In this document: piece after piece, positions 41,959 through 52,458 of the stretch
How positions within the stretch are numbered: the stretch's first letter is position 1
Layout of the letters: every line of letters begins with the position of its first letter
Source of the DNA: Coemansia sp. RSA 487
Taxonomy: Eukaryota > Kickxellomycota > Kickxellomycetes > Kickxellales > Kickxellaceae
Reading direction: 5' to 3'
Assembly (NCBI GenBank): GCA_027577595.1
Contig: JANBRJ010000058.1
Span: forward strand, 1-64,000
DNA length: 64,000 bases
The notes under the pieces: generated by a model
What the model saw: only the letters and a program-made list of their open reading frames with translations
Database searches by the model: none
Told to the model about the DNA's origin: nothing
Made by a program: the position numbers and the translations under genes

Positions 41959-43686
41959 ATGGAAAACACAGCCGATGGCAAGCCAAATCCAAAGTTCCAC
42001 AGCCACCACAATGAGGCAGCACGATTATGCACGCAAGCCAGCGCCGAGCTATTTGACGAAAGCAACCCACGGATCCACCGGGACATTATTCGGATCATAG
42101 CGCAGTACTTGGACACGCAAGGATACACATCAACGAAGGTAACGCTTTACGACGAAGCCAATGTCAAGCAGCAGCGGGAAAACAACTACATTTCGGACGT
42201 TGTTCGGCTGCGCGCGGCCATTTTGGACGGCGAGTGGGACGAGGTCGACCGCATTTGCGCGTCAACGTACCTGAAGGACAAAAAGCATATTCTGTACAAC
42301 GTCTACAAACAACAGTACTTGGAGCTGATCGACGACAACGAGTCACAAAAGGCGTTCACCACGCTTACAAAGCATCTGAAACCCCTCGAGCAGCAGCAGT
42401 CGTTCCAAGGCGAGTTTCGCGACCTCTGCTACTTGCTCACAACCAAGGCGATCCAAGACGCGCCTGCCTTCCGCAACTGGGACGGCATTGCGTCGTCGCG
42501 GGAAAAGCTGGCCGACTATTTGCAAAACATCTTGGAGTTTGAAATCGTGGGCCGCGAAAACGAGCACCAGACTCTTAAACCCAACCGTCTAGTTGCGCTG
42601 TTTCGCCAAGCCGTGGCGTACCAGATCGAATCGTGCCAGTACCATTCCGAGTCCATCCCCCTTGTTTCCTCGCTCCTATCCGACTACGCCCCCGTCGTGG
42701 TTCCCAATGCCGAGCAGCAGTCCTTTGTGGGTCATTTAGGCAACGTCAAATGCACAGAGTACGTGGGACCCTACGGGAACTACATTGCTTCCGGCTCCAG
42801 CGACAATACGATCCGTATCTGGGACACAGAGTCATCGGAGTGCTTGGCCACGTTACGTGGGCATACGTCGCGCATCTGGGACATTTGCGTCGACCGCCTG
42901 GGCACCACGCTGATCAGCGCGTCGGGCGACTGCACCGTGAAAATATGGGACATCCATGACCTGCACAAGCCCCAGTGCACAGCAACCATATCCACCGACA
43001 GTCTCATGACCCAGGGAAGTCAGAGGATCCAAGGATCGCAGGGCACCGGTAGCGGCGGCGGCGGCGGCGGCGATATCTACAGTGTCAGTCTGAACCCGCT
43101 CGAATCGCACATAATTATGGCCGGCTACGACCGGACAATCCGACTCTACGACCGCGTGACTGGCCGCGTTGTACAGACGTTCCATGGCCATGATCTATCT
43201 GTAGCGCAAGCCGTGGCAAACCCGCTTGGCAACCTCATCATCTCGGGCTCAAAGGACCAGACCATCCGCTTTTGGGACACAATCTCGGGCACGTGCGTAA
43301 AGAGCCTACGCAGCCACTTGGGCGAAGTCACGTCGGTGGCGACAAGCGATTCAGGTATGCTTCTCCTGTCGTCGTCCAAAGATAACTCGAACCGGCTCTG
43401 GGACCTGCGCTCCCTGAAGCGGCTGCGGCGGTACAAGGGCCATCAGAACACGAGCAAGAACTTTATTCGCTCGGACTTTATCGGCGATTCGTTGGTTGTT
43501 GGCGGAAGCGAGGATGGCATGGTGTATATTTGGGACAGGGAATCGACCAAGGTTATTCAAAGGCTTGATGGACATAAGGGTATCGTGTATGAGACCAAGT
43601 GGAACCCCAAGCGCGGGATCTTGTGCAGTGCTAGCGATGACTGGACAATCAAGACGTGGTGGTTTGACCCGAATAACAATGTGTAG
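41959..43686 (+). CDS. LisH-CTLH-WD40 repeat protein
   Basis: The 575-residue protein carries a LisH motif near residues 34-62 (IHRDIIRIIAQYLDTQGYTS), a CTLH region (about 68-125), and seven WD40 blades from about 255: the blade ends read SGSSDNTIRIWD, SASGDCTVKIWD, AGYDRTIRLYD, SGSKDQTIRFWD, SSSKDNSNRLWD, GGSEDGMVYIWD and SASDDWTIKTWWF. A Gly-rich insert (GTGSGGGGGGD, about 364) sits between blades two and three. LisH-CTLH-WD40 proteins such as WDR26 and related fungal proteins are scaffolds, several of them in the CTLH/GID E3 ligase. I cannot decide between a WDR26-type GID subunit and another LisH-WD40 group, since the C-terminal GHQNTSKNF block differs from WDR26 as I remember it. Converges on ARG7 with a 107-bp gap. 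Confidence 0.8.
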   Translation: MENTADGKPNPKFHSHHNEAARLCTQASAELFDESNPRIHRDIIRIIAQYLDTQGYTSTKVTLYDEANVKQQRENNYISDVVRLRAAILDGEWDEVDRICASTYLKDKKHILYNVYKQQYLELIDDNESQKAFTTLTKHLKPLEQQQSFQGEFRDLCYLLTTKAIQDAPAFRNWDGIASSREKLADYLQNILEFEIVGRENEHQTLKPNRLVALFRQAVAYQIESCQYHSESIPLVSSLLSDYAPVVVPNAEQQSFVGHLGNVKCTEYVGPYGNYIASGSSDNTIRIWDTESSECLATLRGHTSRIWDICVDRLGTTLISASGDCTVKIWDIHDLHKPQCTATISTDSLMTQGSQRIQGSQGTGSGGGGGGDIYSVSLNPLESHIIMAGYDRTIRLYDRVTGRVVQTFHGHDLSVAQAVANPLGNLIISGSKDQTIRFWDTISGTCVKSLRSHLGEVTSVATSDSGMLLLSSSKDNSNRLWDLRSLKRLRRYKGHQNTSKNFIRSDFIGDSLVVGGSEDGMVYIWDRESTKVIQRLDGHKGIVYETKWNPKRGILCSASDDWTIKTWWFDPNNNV

Positions 43687-43793
43687 CTAGTTCTTCAATT
43701 TAACAGCGGACTCTTCTGGTGCTGGTGGATGGTGGAGGGGGGAGAGGAGGAGGAGGTTTATTCTAAACATATGAAAGGCTCTTACTGTGTCTG

Positions 43794-45218
43794 CTAAGAA
43801 CGGTAGTCGGCGTTGATTGACACGTAGTCGTGGCTCAGATCGCAGGTGTAGATCCTAGCGGATTCGGAGCCCAATCCTAGCTCCACACGCACAGCGACGT
43901 CCTCCTGGTCGAGAATCTCGCTGGCACGTGCCTCGTCGACCGGAAGCAACGGCTCGCCTTTCGATACCAGCGTAAGCGGCGCCGTGCCGTCGCCCGGGTA
44001 TATCGCCAAACTAACCTTGGCCGTATCGAGCGGAATGCCTGCATACCCTACGGCGCACAGAATGCGGCCCCAGTTAGCGTCCTTTCCGTAAAAGGCCGTC
44101 TTGACCAGCGATGACGTAGCGATGGTGCTGGCTACCTGCTTGGCATCGCCAAACGTCCGCGCGCCCTCCACCTCAACAGTGATGAACTTGGTTGCACCCT
44201 CGCCGTCCCTGACCACCAGGCTGGCTAGCTCCGCCATGAAATCGGTCAGCGCGTCACGGAACGCCATATATTCGGCTGATGACTCGGAGCTAATGGAAAC
44301 ATCTCCAGCTGCGCCGTTTGCAATCACTGCAATTGTGTCATTGGTGCTCATGTCGCCATCGATCGATATGGAGTTGAATGAACGGGCCACAGCATGAGCC
44401 AGCGCCTTATCCAGGAGCGACTGTGTGATTGCTGCGTCGGTGCAAACTGTGCCTAGAAGAGTCGCCATGTTCGGGTGGATCATACCTGCGCCCTTTGTGA
44501 TCCCAGCCAAGCGGATGATGTTTCCTTTCGGGAGGCTGATCTCGTGCGATAGAAGCTTGGGGAATGTATCCGTGGTCATGTGCGCTATCGCTGCGCGCAT
44601 CCACATATCATGCGAGTCTCCGAGCTCTATCGCCTCAATGCCCCTGCATATATTGTCGATCGGGAGACGTTGCCCAATAACACCAGTCGACATTACTAGC
44701 GTGCTATTATCTTTAGCATCTGATGCTGATGATGATGATGGCGATGATGGTGGATTGGTTCCATTTTGATCGAATGCCTTGACACGCTTATCCCCAGCGG
44801 CTGCCATCTGCTGAGCATCTTTCAGCCCGTTCTCTCCGGTAACCGCGTTGGCGCACCCCGAGTTGGTCACAACCGCCCTGATCATCTGCTTCCGTGCCTC
44901 CCTGGCCTTGTTTATTGCATTCCTGTCGAACTGCACAGGCGCCGCACAAAACTGGTTGGTCGTAAACACTGCCGATGCCGTGGTCGCTCTGTCGGACAAG
45001 ATTACTGCAAGATCCGCTACTCCCTTCTTCTTCTTTACTCCGCAGTGCAACCCGCCCACGTAGAACCCGCGCGGATACTGTCCACTCGAGGGAATAAACC
45101 GTTGCTTTGCTTCGGGAAACTGGCTTGCGTTCGTGTTAAACATCCTGGTCATCGACCAAAGTTTCCCAGAGCGCGGATGGTGCGGCTTTGCAAGAGAAAG
45201 ACTAGCAAGCTTGAACAT
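43794..45218 (-). CDS. ARG7: Mitochondrial ornithine acetyltransferase (ArgJ family)
   Basis: ArgJ-type enzymes move the acetyl group from N-acetylornithine to glutamate, closing the cyclic arginine pathway in the mitochondrial matrix. I start at ATG 45218: it gives an Arg/Ser/Lys-rich mitochondrial presequence (MFKLASLSLAKPHHPRSGK) and 474 residues. The frame upstream to 45317 adds a hydrophobic leader unlike the family. The self-cleavage site PNMATLLG is at about residues 250-256, with Thr253 as the predicted new N-terminal nucleophile. DGEGATKFITVEVEGA (about 334-349) and the KDANWGRILCAVGYAG block are typical. A short Ser/Asp-rich low-complexity insert lies near 165-178. Confidence 0.92.
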   Translation of the reverse strand: MFKLASLSLAKPHHPRSGKLWSMTRMFNTNASQFPEAKQRFIPSSGQYPRGFYVGGLHCGVKKKKGVADLAVILSDRATTASAVFTTNQFCAAPVQFDRNAINKAREARKQMIRAVVTNSGCANAVTGENGLKDAQQMAAAGDKRVKAFDQNGTNPPSSPSSSSASDAKDNSTLVMSTGVIGQRLPIDNICRGIEAIELGDSHDMWMRAAIAHMTTDTFPKLLSHEISLPKGNIIRLAGITKGAGMIHPNMATLLGTVCTDAAITQSLLDKALAHAVARSFNSISIDGDMSTNDTIAVIANGAAGDVSISSESSAEYMAFRDALTDFMAELASLVVRDGEGATKFITVEVEGARTFGDAKQVASTIATSSLVKTAFYGKDANWGRILCAVGYAGIPLDTAKVSLAIYPGDGTAPLTLVSKGEPLLPVDEARASEILDQEDVAVRVELGLGSESARIYTCDLSHDYVSINADYRS

Positions 45219-45579
45219 TGTTGATAGCTTCTTCCCGGTAGAAGGTAATAAATATGAAATAATATAGAAAATAGTGAAGAAAAAGGAGAAAAAAGCGATT
45301 GTTTTTGTTGAAATCAAAAAAGGGGAGGCTGGTGATTCTTTTTAACCCTTTCATTTGGAAACATGGTTTCGGGAGGGTTGTGGTTCCTGCTCTTGTTTTT
45401 TTTTTGTTTGATCATGACTCACTCGATCTAGACTGTGGAAATTACTCTAGAAAGTATCAGGTTACTCGCATTTCAGTTTGAGATTGCCAACACAAATGCT
45501 GCTAATAGTGGATACAAAGCGAGTATCACTTGGTGCAGTGATAAAAATGGCCTCGCGAATAAAAAGTTATGGCTGACAA
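45219..45579. other. Intergenic between ARG7 and the first acyl-CoA-synthetase-like gene
   Basis: Promoter side of ARG7, ending at the 3' end of the synthetase gene; nothing recognised. Confidence 0.45.
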
Positions 45580-47655
45580 CTATTGCTCGAGATTTGCTGG
45601 AAGCTCTTTGCTATTGGTTTCAACGAACAGCTGTTTGATTTCACTTTTGTAATATTCGGCTGCAATACCACGACGCAGTTTGCGCGTAGATGTGAAGAGC
45701 TCCCCGTTGTTGTTTTCGAATGGTACCGGGTCGCAATATAATGCGACTATGTGTTCCTCAGGCAACAAGTTGTTTTTAAACGCGTGGTGCTGAAGCTCAC
45801 TAGCAAACGCCTTGCATACTGTCTTGTCAGAACAGAGCTCTTTGTAGCTGGGCTGCTGCTTTAATGCTTTACTGTCGGTGTTTCTGCTGAAATATTTCTG
45901 CGCCCATTGTATGAACAGCTCACGCTCAGGGGATACAATGGCAATTAGATCGCGCTCGTCAGGAGTACCATGCACAAAGATGTTGTGCACAAGCGGATGT
46001 GTGGCATAGGCCACCTCGATCGACTCGGAAGCTACCCAGCAATTGCGAGCAGTCTTGAAGCAGTTCTTCATGCGATCAATTAGTTTGATAGTGCCGTCCT
46101 CGTTGAACTGAGCTATGTCGTCGGTGGCCATCCACCCCTCATCGTCCATAAGATTCTTCGAGTTCTCTGGCAGCTTCAAGTATCCTGAAAATAGACACTT
46201 TCCGCGGATCATGAGCTCTCCCTTTGGGCATATTGGGCTGGTCGCGGAAAGGTTCATGTCAGGGATGCTGCGCAAGCGCACATCAACGCCTGGCATGGGA
46301 ACACCTATATTCCCCGTGGTAGTATCAGTAGCGAGCTGAAGCACGCCGCATCCAAATGTCTCGGTCTGTCCGTATCCTTGCAGCAGATCACACGAAAGTG
46401 CAATGCGGAAAAAGTCGTGCACTTCGGGAATAAGGGCAGCACCACCGCAGTATATGGTTTGGACACAACCACCGAATATCTGTGCAACCTTGCTGAATAG
46501 GATCTTGTCCCAGAATGCATGCTTTGTTCCGCCGCCGCTCTTAAATATCTGCAACTTGCTGCTGTATGCATATCTCGCCATAACACCAACCATTCCTGGT
46601 GCGTGTATGGCTGCTGCCGCTGCTTTATCGTATATTTTGTTGAGAATGACTGGGGCGGCTAGAAACACAGTTGGGCAAAGATTCTGAAAGTCTTCAAGAA
46701 GATTCTCAGGAATACCCGAGGACATTCCGATACGTGTGTGCTCGTACATAAGGGCGTATATGGTGTTTCGGTCTACGCAATGCGTGATTGGGATGAATGA
46801 CAGGTAAGTGCTGTCGCTTAAACCGCCAGAAAGATAAGCACATTTTGAAGCAAATACGTTGGAACCGTGTGTGCGTATTACGCCCTTTTGCGCGGCTAGT
46901 GTACCTGAAGTGTAGCTCACTGTGCAAATGTCCGAAGGCTTTGGCGGGTTTGCATCCGTGGGCTTTTCGCGACCCATGTCAACTACATCTGCCATATCCA
47001 AAAGCACGACGCCAAGCGACTCTGCCTGTCTCCGAAGCTCAGCGACAGACTCCGCGCTAAATGGCTGCGTTGAGATTGTGGGCCTTGAGCAGTCGAGGTT
47101 GTCCATCGAGATAACAACCTTGATGCTAGGCGTCATCCTAATGCGATTGAGCATTCGCGGGATCTTGTCCATCGAGCAAACAACGACGGCGCTTTCAGAG
47201 TTGTTGATAGTCGTCTCGGCGCTCTCGACGCCAGTCGCATCGCTGATGCCGACAGTGTAGCGGCGCGCACGAAAGGCAGAAAACTCGGCAAGCAGCCACT
47301 CGGGGCGGTTAAGAGAGTAAATGGCAAGCGGCTGCTGGTCTGGCGTAGCGGCTGGGCATTCAGGCGCATGTTCGGAATAGACACGATCCAGCCCAGAGCC
47401 AAAGTCCTCGACAATACCGCTGGCTTCGGTGGTGGTGATCCACTGGTAGGCGCCCATCCTGCTAGTCAGTGGGTCAAACGTACGTGCGCCAAGGAACTCG
47501 CGCTTGGCGAAAACACTCACCTCGCGCTGAAACAGATCCCAGAGTGTGGCAATGTCCTTGTACTCCTGTCCTTGCGAGCCATCCTTAAAGCCAGGGTGAC
47601 GGAGTATGTAAGAGTGTCCGGGGACTTGCGAGCTAGGTACCTTGTACGACTGCAT
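45580..47655 (-). CDS. Divergent long-chain acyl-CoA synthetase-like protein, copy 1
   Basis: The 691-residue AMP-binding enzyme family member starts at MQSYKVPSSQVPGHSYI, shared by all four copies; the upstream in-frame ATG at 47682 is not conserved. Family members activate fatty acids with ATP and CoA. Seen: the A3 loop YTSGTLAAQKGV (about 248-259), altered from the usual TSGTTGxPKG; the A5 motif QGYGQTE (426-432), intact; the A8 region DEGWMATDDIAQFNEDG (505-521), with DD where GD is expected, then DRMKNCFKTAR (527-537), the FACS signature; and the C-terminal Lys region TSTRKLRR (655-662). Overall length and order fit the ACSL group. Substrate and activity are unknown given the two altered loops. 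Residues 1-270 are identical to copy 4. Confidence 0.85.
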   Translation of the reverse strand: MQSYKVPSSQVPGHSYILRHPGFKDGSQGQEYKDIATLWDLFQREVSVFAKREFLGARTFDPLTSRMGAYQWITTTEASGIVEDFGSGLDRVYSEHAPECPAATPDQQPLAIYSLNRPEWLLAEFSAFRARRYTVGISDATGVESAETTINNSESAVVVCSMDKIPRMLNRIRMTPSIKVVISMDNLDCSRPTISTQPFSAESVAELRRQAESLGVVLLDMADVVDMGREKPTDANPPKPSDICTVSYTSGTLAAQKGVIRTHGSNVFASKCAYLSGGLSDSTYLSFIPITHCVDRNTIYALMYEHTRIGMSSGIPENLLEDFQNLCPTVFLAAPVILNKIYDKAAAAAIHAPGMVGVMARYAYSSKLQIFKSGGGTKHAFWDKILFSKVAQIFGGCVQTIYCGGAALIPEVHDFFRIALSCDLLQGYGQTETFGCGVLQLATDTTTGNIGVPMPGVDVRLRSIPDMNLSATSPICPKGELMIRGKCLFSGYLKLPENSKNLMDDEGWMATDDIAQFNEDGTIKLIDRMKNCFKTARNCWVASESIEVAYATHPLVHNIFVHGTPDERDLIAIVSPERELFIQWAQKYFSRNTDSKALKQQPSYKELCSDKTVCKAFASELQHHAFKNNLLPEEHIVALYCDPVPFENNNGELFTSTRKLRRGIAAEYYKSEIKQLFVETNSKELPANLEQ

Positions 47656-47656
47656 G
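46859..47656 (-). repeat. 0.8-kb identical tract, arm 1 (inverted relative to 60629-61426)
   Basis: Covers codons 1-265 of synthetase copy 1 and one base before the ATG. I found no difference from the copy-4 tract by eye, and translations in all frames agree. Sequence diverges at once on both sides. Confidence 0.85.
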
Positions 47657-50499
47657 TCTAACAAAGTATTAAAAAGATACAAGCTGAAAAGGTATTAAAA
47701 TTGTATAGAAACTTTGGAGAAACAAAAGTTGAATAATGGTTGCGTTGGAGAATTTTAAAAAAAAAACGTAGCCAGCTTTATCCATCCAGACGAGAAAGGA
47801 AAAAGTGTAGACAAGAGTTCTCTTTGTTGTAGCATGCCTTTTTATTTGCTACGTAATGTTTTTTGTTTGGGATTTCCTCCACTTTATGCTTATTTTACAA
47901 GCATTTGTAACTTGATGAAAAAGAGGCACTAAAGACGTATAAATTTGAATTCGGGGTTATCAGCATGGAACTTCTCGTCCATTCCATCTTTGGCACAGCA
48001 TATAAGCCGGTTTTTTCCGCTATACCATTATACTGGGGGGCCTTACAGATAGCGCGCATTTTTAGGATTTACACAAACAAAAAAGGAGAGGATTTACTTG
48101 CCACTATGTTAGTATTTTGTTGCAATTCATCAATTGCATAAAAGGCAGCATATGTGGTGCATATTTTGGTTGACGACTTTGGGCTTCATTTCAAAAAAAA
48201 AACACACACACAATGTTGGGCTGATTGTAAAAAAAAAGTATATATGTATGGAAACAACATGTAATGTACCAAAAGCCTGTGACGTCAATATAGAACATAC
48301 AATAGACAAAAGCAGTGCTATATCCTTGATATTTATTGCTTTTTGGCTCTGAAAAATAAACTAGTTGTTTGGGCAATTGTCATAGCGTCGCCCTGCGCTC
48401 AAGGCGTATTTACAAGCTCATAGTAATTTGTTCACAATCCGCAGCTAAACTATCACATAGCTGTCGTTGGTTAGAAATGTTGACATTGTTTTACTATGTT
48501 TGCTAAAGTTATTGGTTAATTGAATTCACATGTGCAGCTGAATTGTCGACTTTATATTCCCTCATTATGGTGTCAGTTGCCACGAAAAAACGAAACATTT
48601 CCAATGAAAATGTAAACACAAAAAGACAATCATTGGCAATTGCGTGATTCATTAATTCTGATTCACCATTGGATACTCAGGAATAGAAATCTGACCCACG
48701 TTTGACTTGGGCGGAGCGCCACAGCCTGGGAAGCTAACAATCACTCTCTCCAGAACAAACCTTCAACGCTAGCGACTCATGTTGCCATCATTGCGCCCAA
48801 TTTTCTTGAACTTTTGCTTTAACCTCTGATTCCAGCCAGTAGATTAGCTGGAGCTCTTGTTGTGATCCGGATGATTCCAATTGGTAATAAACAATTTTTT
48901 TCAAAAAAAAAAAACGTAGTGCTAGTAAATGAACCATTAATGCACATGGGTCCGATATATCTGGGGCTGATTGAAAATGGCGATAGACGAAAGCATTTTG
49001 TCACACAAAGTATTATAGTGGTACATGTTGAAATAACAGGTTTCATGTATCAGCTTTTTTTTTATAAACAGATGGTTAACCTATATAAATAGATTTGCTC
49101 TGTTTGCACGCGGAATTTTCGGCCCACTAACTTCGTCAGTGTGACACATGCAGCCAGCCGATTTTCTCTTTTCTGCAGCAAATTTATCCCTTCACCCCAA
49201 AGAGATGAAGTACAGACATTTTTCCTCACTCTGTTGACAGCCATTTGATTCACTGTAAATGGAGAGAAACCAAGAGACATTTTCAATTCGGAACAAAGCC
49301 CCCAGTAAGATTGTGGGTGAAATCCGATGTTGTACAAACAGCACTAGAAATTAATTGTGTTGCACAGACCCGATTCAGCTGCAATTTAATCTTCCAACGC
49401 TCCTTACTTCGTTTACCTTCCTAAAGAGTCTCACTATCAAGGATGTCACGTCGATCACACACTAGAGAATTTCTTCGCAAGTTGGCAATCGCTGCAAGTG
49501 CAACCCTTATAGGAGTTTGAAACACCAAACTTGGTAATCCAAGTAAACACACCTTCTCACATCCCCAAAATGCGTCTTCAGTTGCCTTTTTGTCTTCAGC
49601 CGAGCAAACTGTATAAAAATGCAAACAAATGCCTACATGTGGCTCGTTATGTATTATTTCTAGCGATTGCCACCGACTCAATGAAAACGTGCAGCAAGGC
49701 GCATGTAAACAGAAACGTAAATAAACAAATCGCACATCTCGGAAATCGCCGTGTCTTGTACCCGTATTCCAAAAAAATGACACAGAGCCGAACACATGAA
49801 AACCAGTTCCAGTGCTGAAAAAGCCGTTGATTGTGGATCGGCGAAGAAGCAGACAAAAGATGTGGTGTGCTTTTTGTATAGATTTTTAGTAATTACAAGG
49901 GAAAAAACAGGATTTCTACACTGCATACCATATCCTGTCTGAATCTCAGTTCAGTCACGATAAAAAAGGCTTTTTCTGCTCCTCCCCCACCGATTTCTCG
50001 CAACCGTACATTTGCTGCCGATCGGTCTTGTAAGGCAGGCGTTCCCTTAGCGCCTGTATGGCTCGACCATTGGTCCGTTGTCGCGGCATGCATGCGAAAC
50101 AAATAAAGATGCATACGAAACCAAAATAAGAGCTTGCCGCTTATCAAGTAATAAGCGGAAAAACAAACGGGTTCAACGAAAGGAAGGTGCACTTTAGAAG
50201 CATACACTCAACAGTTTTGTTGGCCATGCTAGCCCCCTATTCTTCCCACCTCCTTTTCAGAGAATAGAAGCTTATATTGGCTGTGGCAGCTTTTTTTTGC
50301 CTCGAGTATGAGGTAAGTAATACATAATTAGGCCTACCCTATAACGCACACGTCCCGCGCCTGCCAGTGCTGCCAACCCAACTTTGGACTCAAACTCCGC
50401 CGATTTTTCTGTTCTTGTGTATTCTTCCACCACCACCCCTTCCCCTCTGCGTCTCCCTTTTCATTTCACGCCCTATTACCCACATATCCAGCAGCCACG
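47657..50499. other. Long intergenic region between synthetase copy 1 and receptor copy 1
   Basis: No gene supported. Simple A runs at 48190-48240 and 48900-48915. Frames of 60-124 codons at 48134-49926 have no domains and are out of register on both strands. The last 250 bases before 50500 are C/T-rich, as expected for the receptor promoter and leader. Confidence 0.4.
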
Positions 50500-52293
50500 A
50501 TGACCAGCAACTATATCGGTGAGGATGGAGGATGGCTGCCGGATTCGGTGCCGTACAAGGTCAGAGCTGGCGTGCTTCTCACGATCCTGGGGCTACACAT
50601 AATATACGCCATCATTATCTTGATGCTGTTTATCATTAAAGCGCGGGACAGGCACTCTGGTCTGGCGCAGCGTAGTGTTGCCCTTGTGACCTTCCAGACC
50701 GTTGCCCTTTTCTGCGTCGGTAGCGCCGGTCTGATCAGTACATCCATTCCGAGATGGCCGTGCTTCCTACGGCTGTGGCTTATCAACATTGGCGACGCCC
50801 TTCTTTTCGCCTCCATTGCCGCACGTGCCATCCAGCATATTGTCGTTTCCAATGTGCACACGCTGACCAACAAAATCGCCAGCAACAACTACTCTGGCTT
50901 CAAAGGCGTGGCGCAGCACAACATCAACTCGGCGTACATGACTCAGACAACACGCCCCATGCGCTCGGCCAGCCAGTCCAGCATGTTTAGCAACACTGGC
51001 TTTGACTCTGAGACCAACCACCTGCACGTCTCTGGAGCACTCGGGCGCAGCAACACTGGCAGAAGCGAGAAGAAGCGCACGATGGAGCTGACGAACCCTA
51101 TGCAAGGTAGCGACATGCACATGCAGAGCGAATCTGACCTGAAGCTGTACAGGAAGCTCAAGCGGTACACACGGTGGCAGCGCTACGTTTCGGACAAGGC
51201 TCTTTCGCTATTCTTGGTCGGCCATATCCTGGCCATGGGGACGCTCTCGCTTATTACAAACATTGTGGACGACCAGTTTTCCCTAAAGCCGCTTAGTGTG
51301 CGCTGCACTATAATGTGGGGCTTCCTTCCGGTCGTCGGAGTTGACGGCTTTTACGTTGTCTTCATTCTCCCGATTTTGCTTGTAAAATGCTGGTCGCTGA
51401 AGGACGCGTTCGGTATCAGAAACGATCTCCTGATCTCGATTATTATTGGCACTATATGCCTTATATTGACTATTGTCTGGGAAACCGCGCTCTACCAGGT
51501 GGCCGAGCAGTGGTCCGGGTGGTTCTTTTCATGGGTTTGCGCCATCGTTCTTCATACCACGTCGCTGGCTATTCCGCTGTGGAGCGCAATGCGGCACTCG
51601 CGCGATGTGCTGCACCGGATGCATGGCGCCGACGCATTGGCTCCTGTTGGCATGGATGGTACGTCGATGGCTGCTGTCATTGCCAATGCCGCCGGCGGAA
51701 CCGACATGGGTAGGCGTGCTGAATTCAATTCCATTCTCGCCGATCCTTACGAGTACAGATTCTTCTGTGACTTTGCTGCATCGTGCTTCTGCTCAGAAAT
51801 GACTGCCTTCATTGACGAGTACCAGTCGCTGAAGAGCCTAACTGTTATTGCGCTTGGCTCCGAGGACATTTGGCGCGAGGACGCTGACCAGCTAGACCCT
51901 GGATACATGTCCCGCATGGCAAGCAACATCGACTCTGGCATCAGCTACCTGGCGCTTGCAAACCGCGACCACCCTAATGCGAAGGCGCTTCGCTTGCAGA
52001 CGCCGCCAACCGTGTGCATCCTTGAAACTGCTCGCGCAGTCTACCCACAGTACGACTTGAGCGAAGTTACTCCGTTCCCTGTGGCATCGATGGACAAGCT
52101 TGTCGCCATGTTTAGCGTTTTCATCAACTCAAACTCGTACACCGCTGTCAGCTTGCCCTCGGCTATGGTGCTTCGCATCCGCGAAAGACTCGGAAGGAGC
52201 CAGCTGACGCTCACTATATTTGACGAAATCAAAGACGAGGTGCTCAACATGCTCTACTTTGACGTTTTCACAAGATATGCAAAGAGAAAATAG
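50500..52293 (+). CDS. Seven-helix receptor with C-terminal RGS domain, copy 1
   Basis: The 597-residue protein fits the fungal GPCR group with a fused RGS domain (GprK-like). Helices are visible at about 22-46 (VLLTILGLHIIYAIIIL), 59-81, 86-112, 230-253 (LSLFLVGHILAMGTLS), 270-297 (VVFILPILLVKC), 308-335 and 340-362. A long third loop at 115-225 is Ser/Thr/Asn-rich. The RGS box starts near 410 with FNSILADPYEYRFFCDFAASCFCSEMTAFIDEYQSL and ends FDEIKDEVLNMLYFDVFTRYAKRK. RGS domains speed GTP hydrolysis by G-alpha, so the receptor may both sense and damp one G protein. Ligand unknown. The gene converges on synthetase copy 2 with 165 bp between, and this pair recurs inverted at 60.6-64 kb. Confidence 0.85.
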   Translation: MTSNYIGEDGGWLPDSVPYKVRAGVLLTILGLHIIYAIIILMLFIIKARDRHSGLAQRSVALVTFQTVALFCVGSAGLISTSIPRWPCFLRLWLINIGDALLFASIAARAIQHIVVSNVHTLTNKIASNNYSGFKGVAQHNINSAYMTQTTRPMRSASQSSMFSNTGFDSETNHLHVSGALGRSNTGRSEKKRTMELTNPMQGSDMHMQSESDLKLYRKLKRYTRWQRYVSDKALSLFLVGHILAMGTLSLITNIVDDQFSLKPLSVRCTIMWGFLPVVGVDGFYVVFILPILLVKCWSLKDAFGIRNDLLISIIIGTICLILTIVWETALYQVAEQWSGWFFSWVCAIVLHTTSLAIPLWSAMRHSRDVLHRMHGADALAPVGMDGTSMAAVIANAAGGTDMGRRAEFNSILADPYEYRFFCDFAASCFCSEMTAFIDEYQSLKSLTVIALGSEDIWREDADQLDPGYMSRMASNIDSGISYLALANRDHPNAKALRLQTPPTVCILETARAVYPQYDLSEVTPFPVASMDKLVAMFSVFINSNSYTAVSLPSAMVLRIRERLGRSQLTLTIFDEIKDEVLNMLYFDVFTRYAKRK

Positions 52294-52458
52294 AGAAATT
52301 GCTTTTCTAATTTTCTTAGTGTTTTTGTTTCTATTGCTTGTCTTTGAAAATACAACAAATTGCTTAATGATACCTAGAAATGTATCTGTTGGAGTATATA
52401 AGAATCGTTGGGTTAAACGCGTATATAATATGAAATGCCAGTAAAAGAAAACAATAGA
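52294..52458. terminator. Conserved convergent spacer, receptor copy 1 / synthetase copy 2
   Basis: 165 bp between two facing stop codons. It is clearly homologous, in inverted orientation, to 62697-62863, including the TCTAATTTTCTTAGTGTTTTTG stretch region near the receptor stop. Both mRNAs probably end here and may overlap. No terminator motif was assigned. Confidence 0.6.
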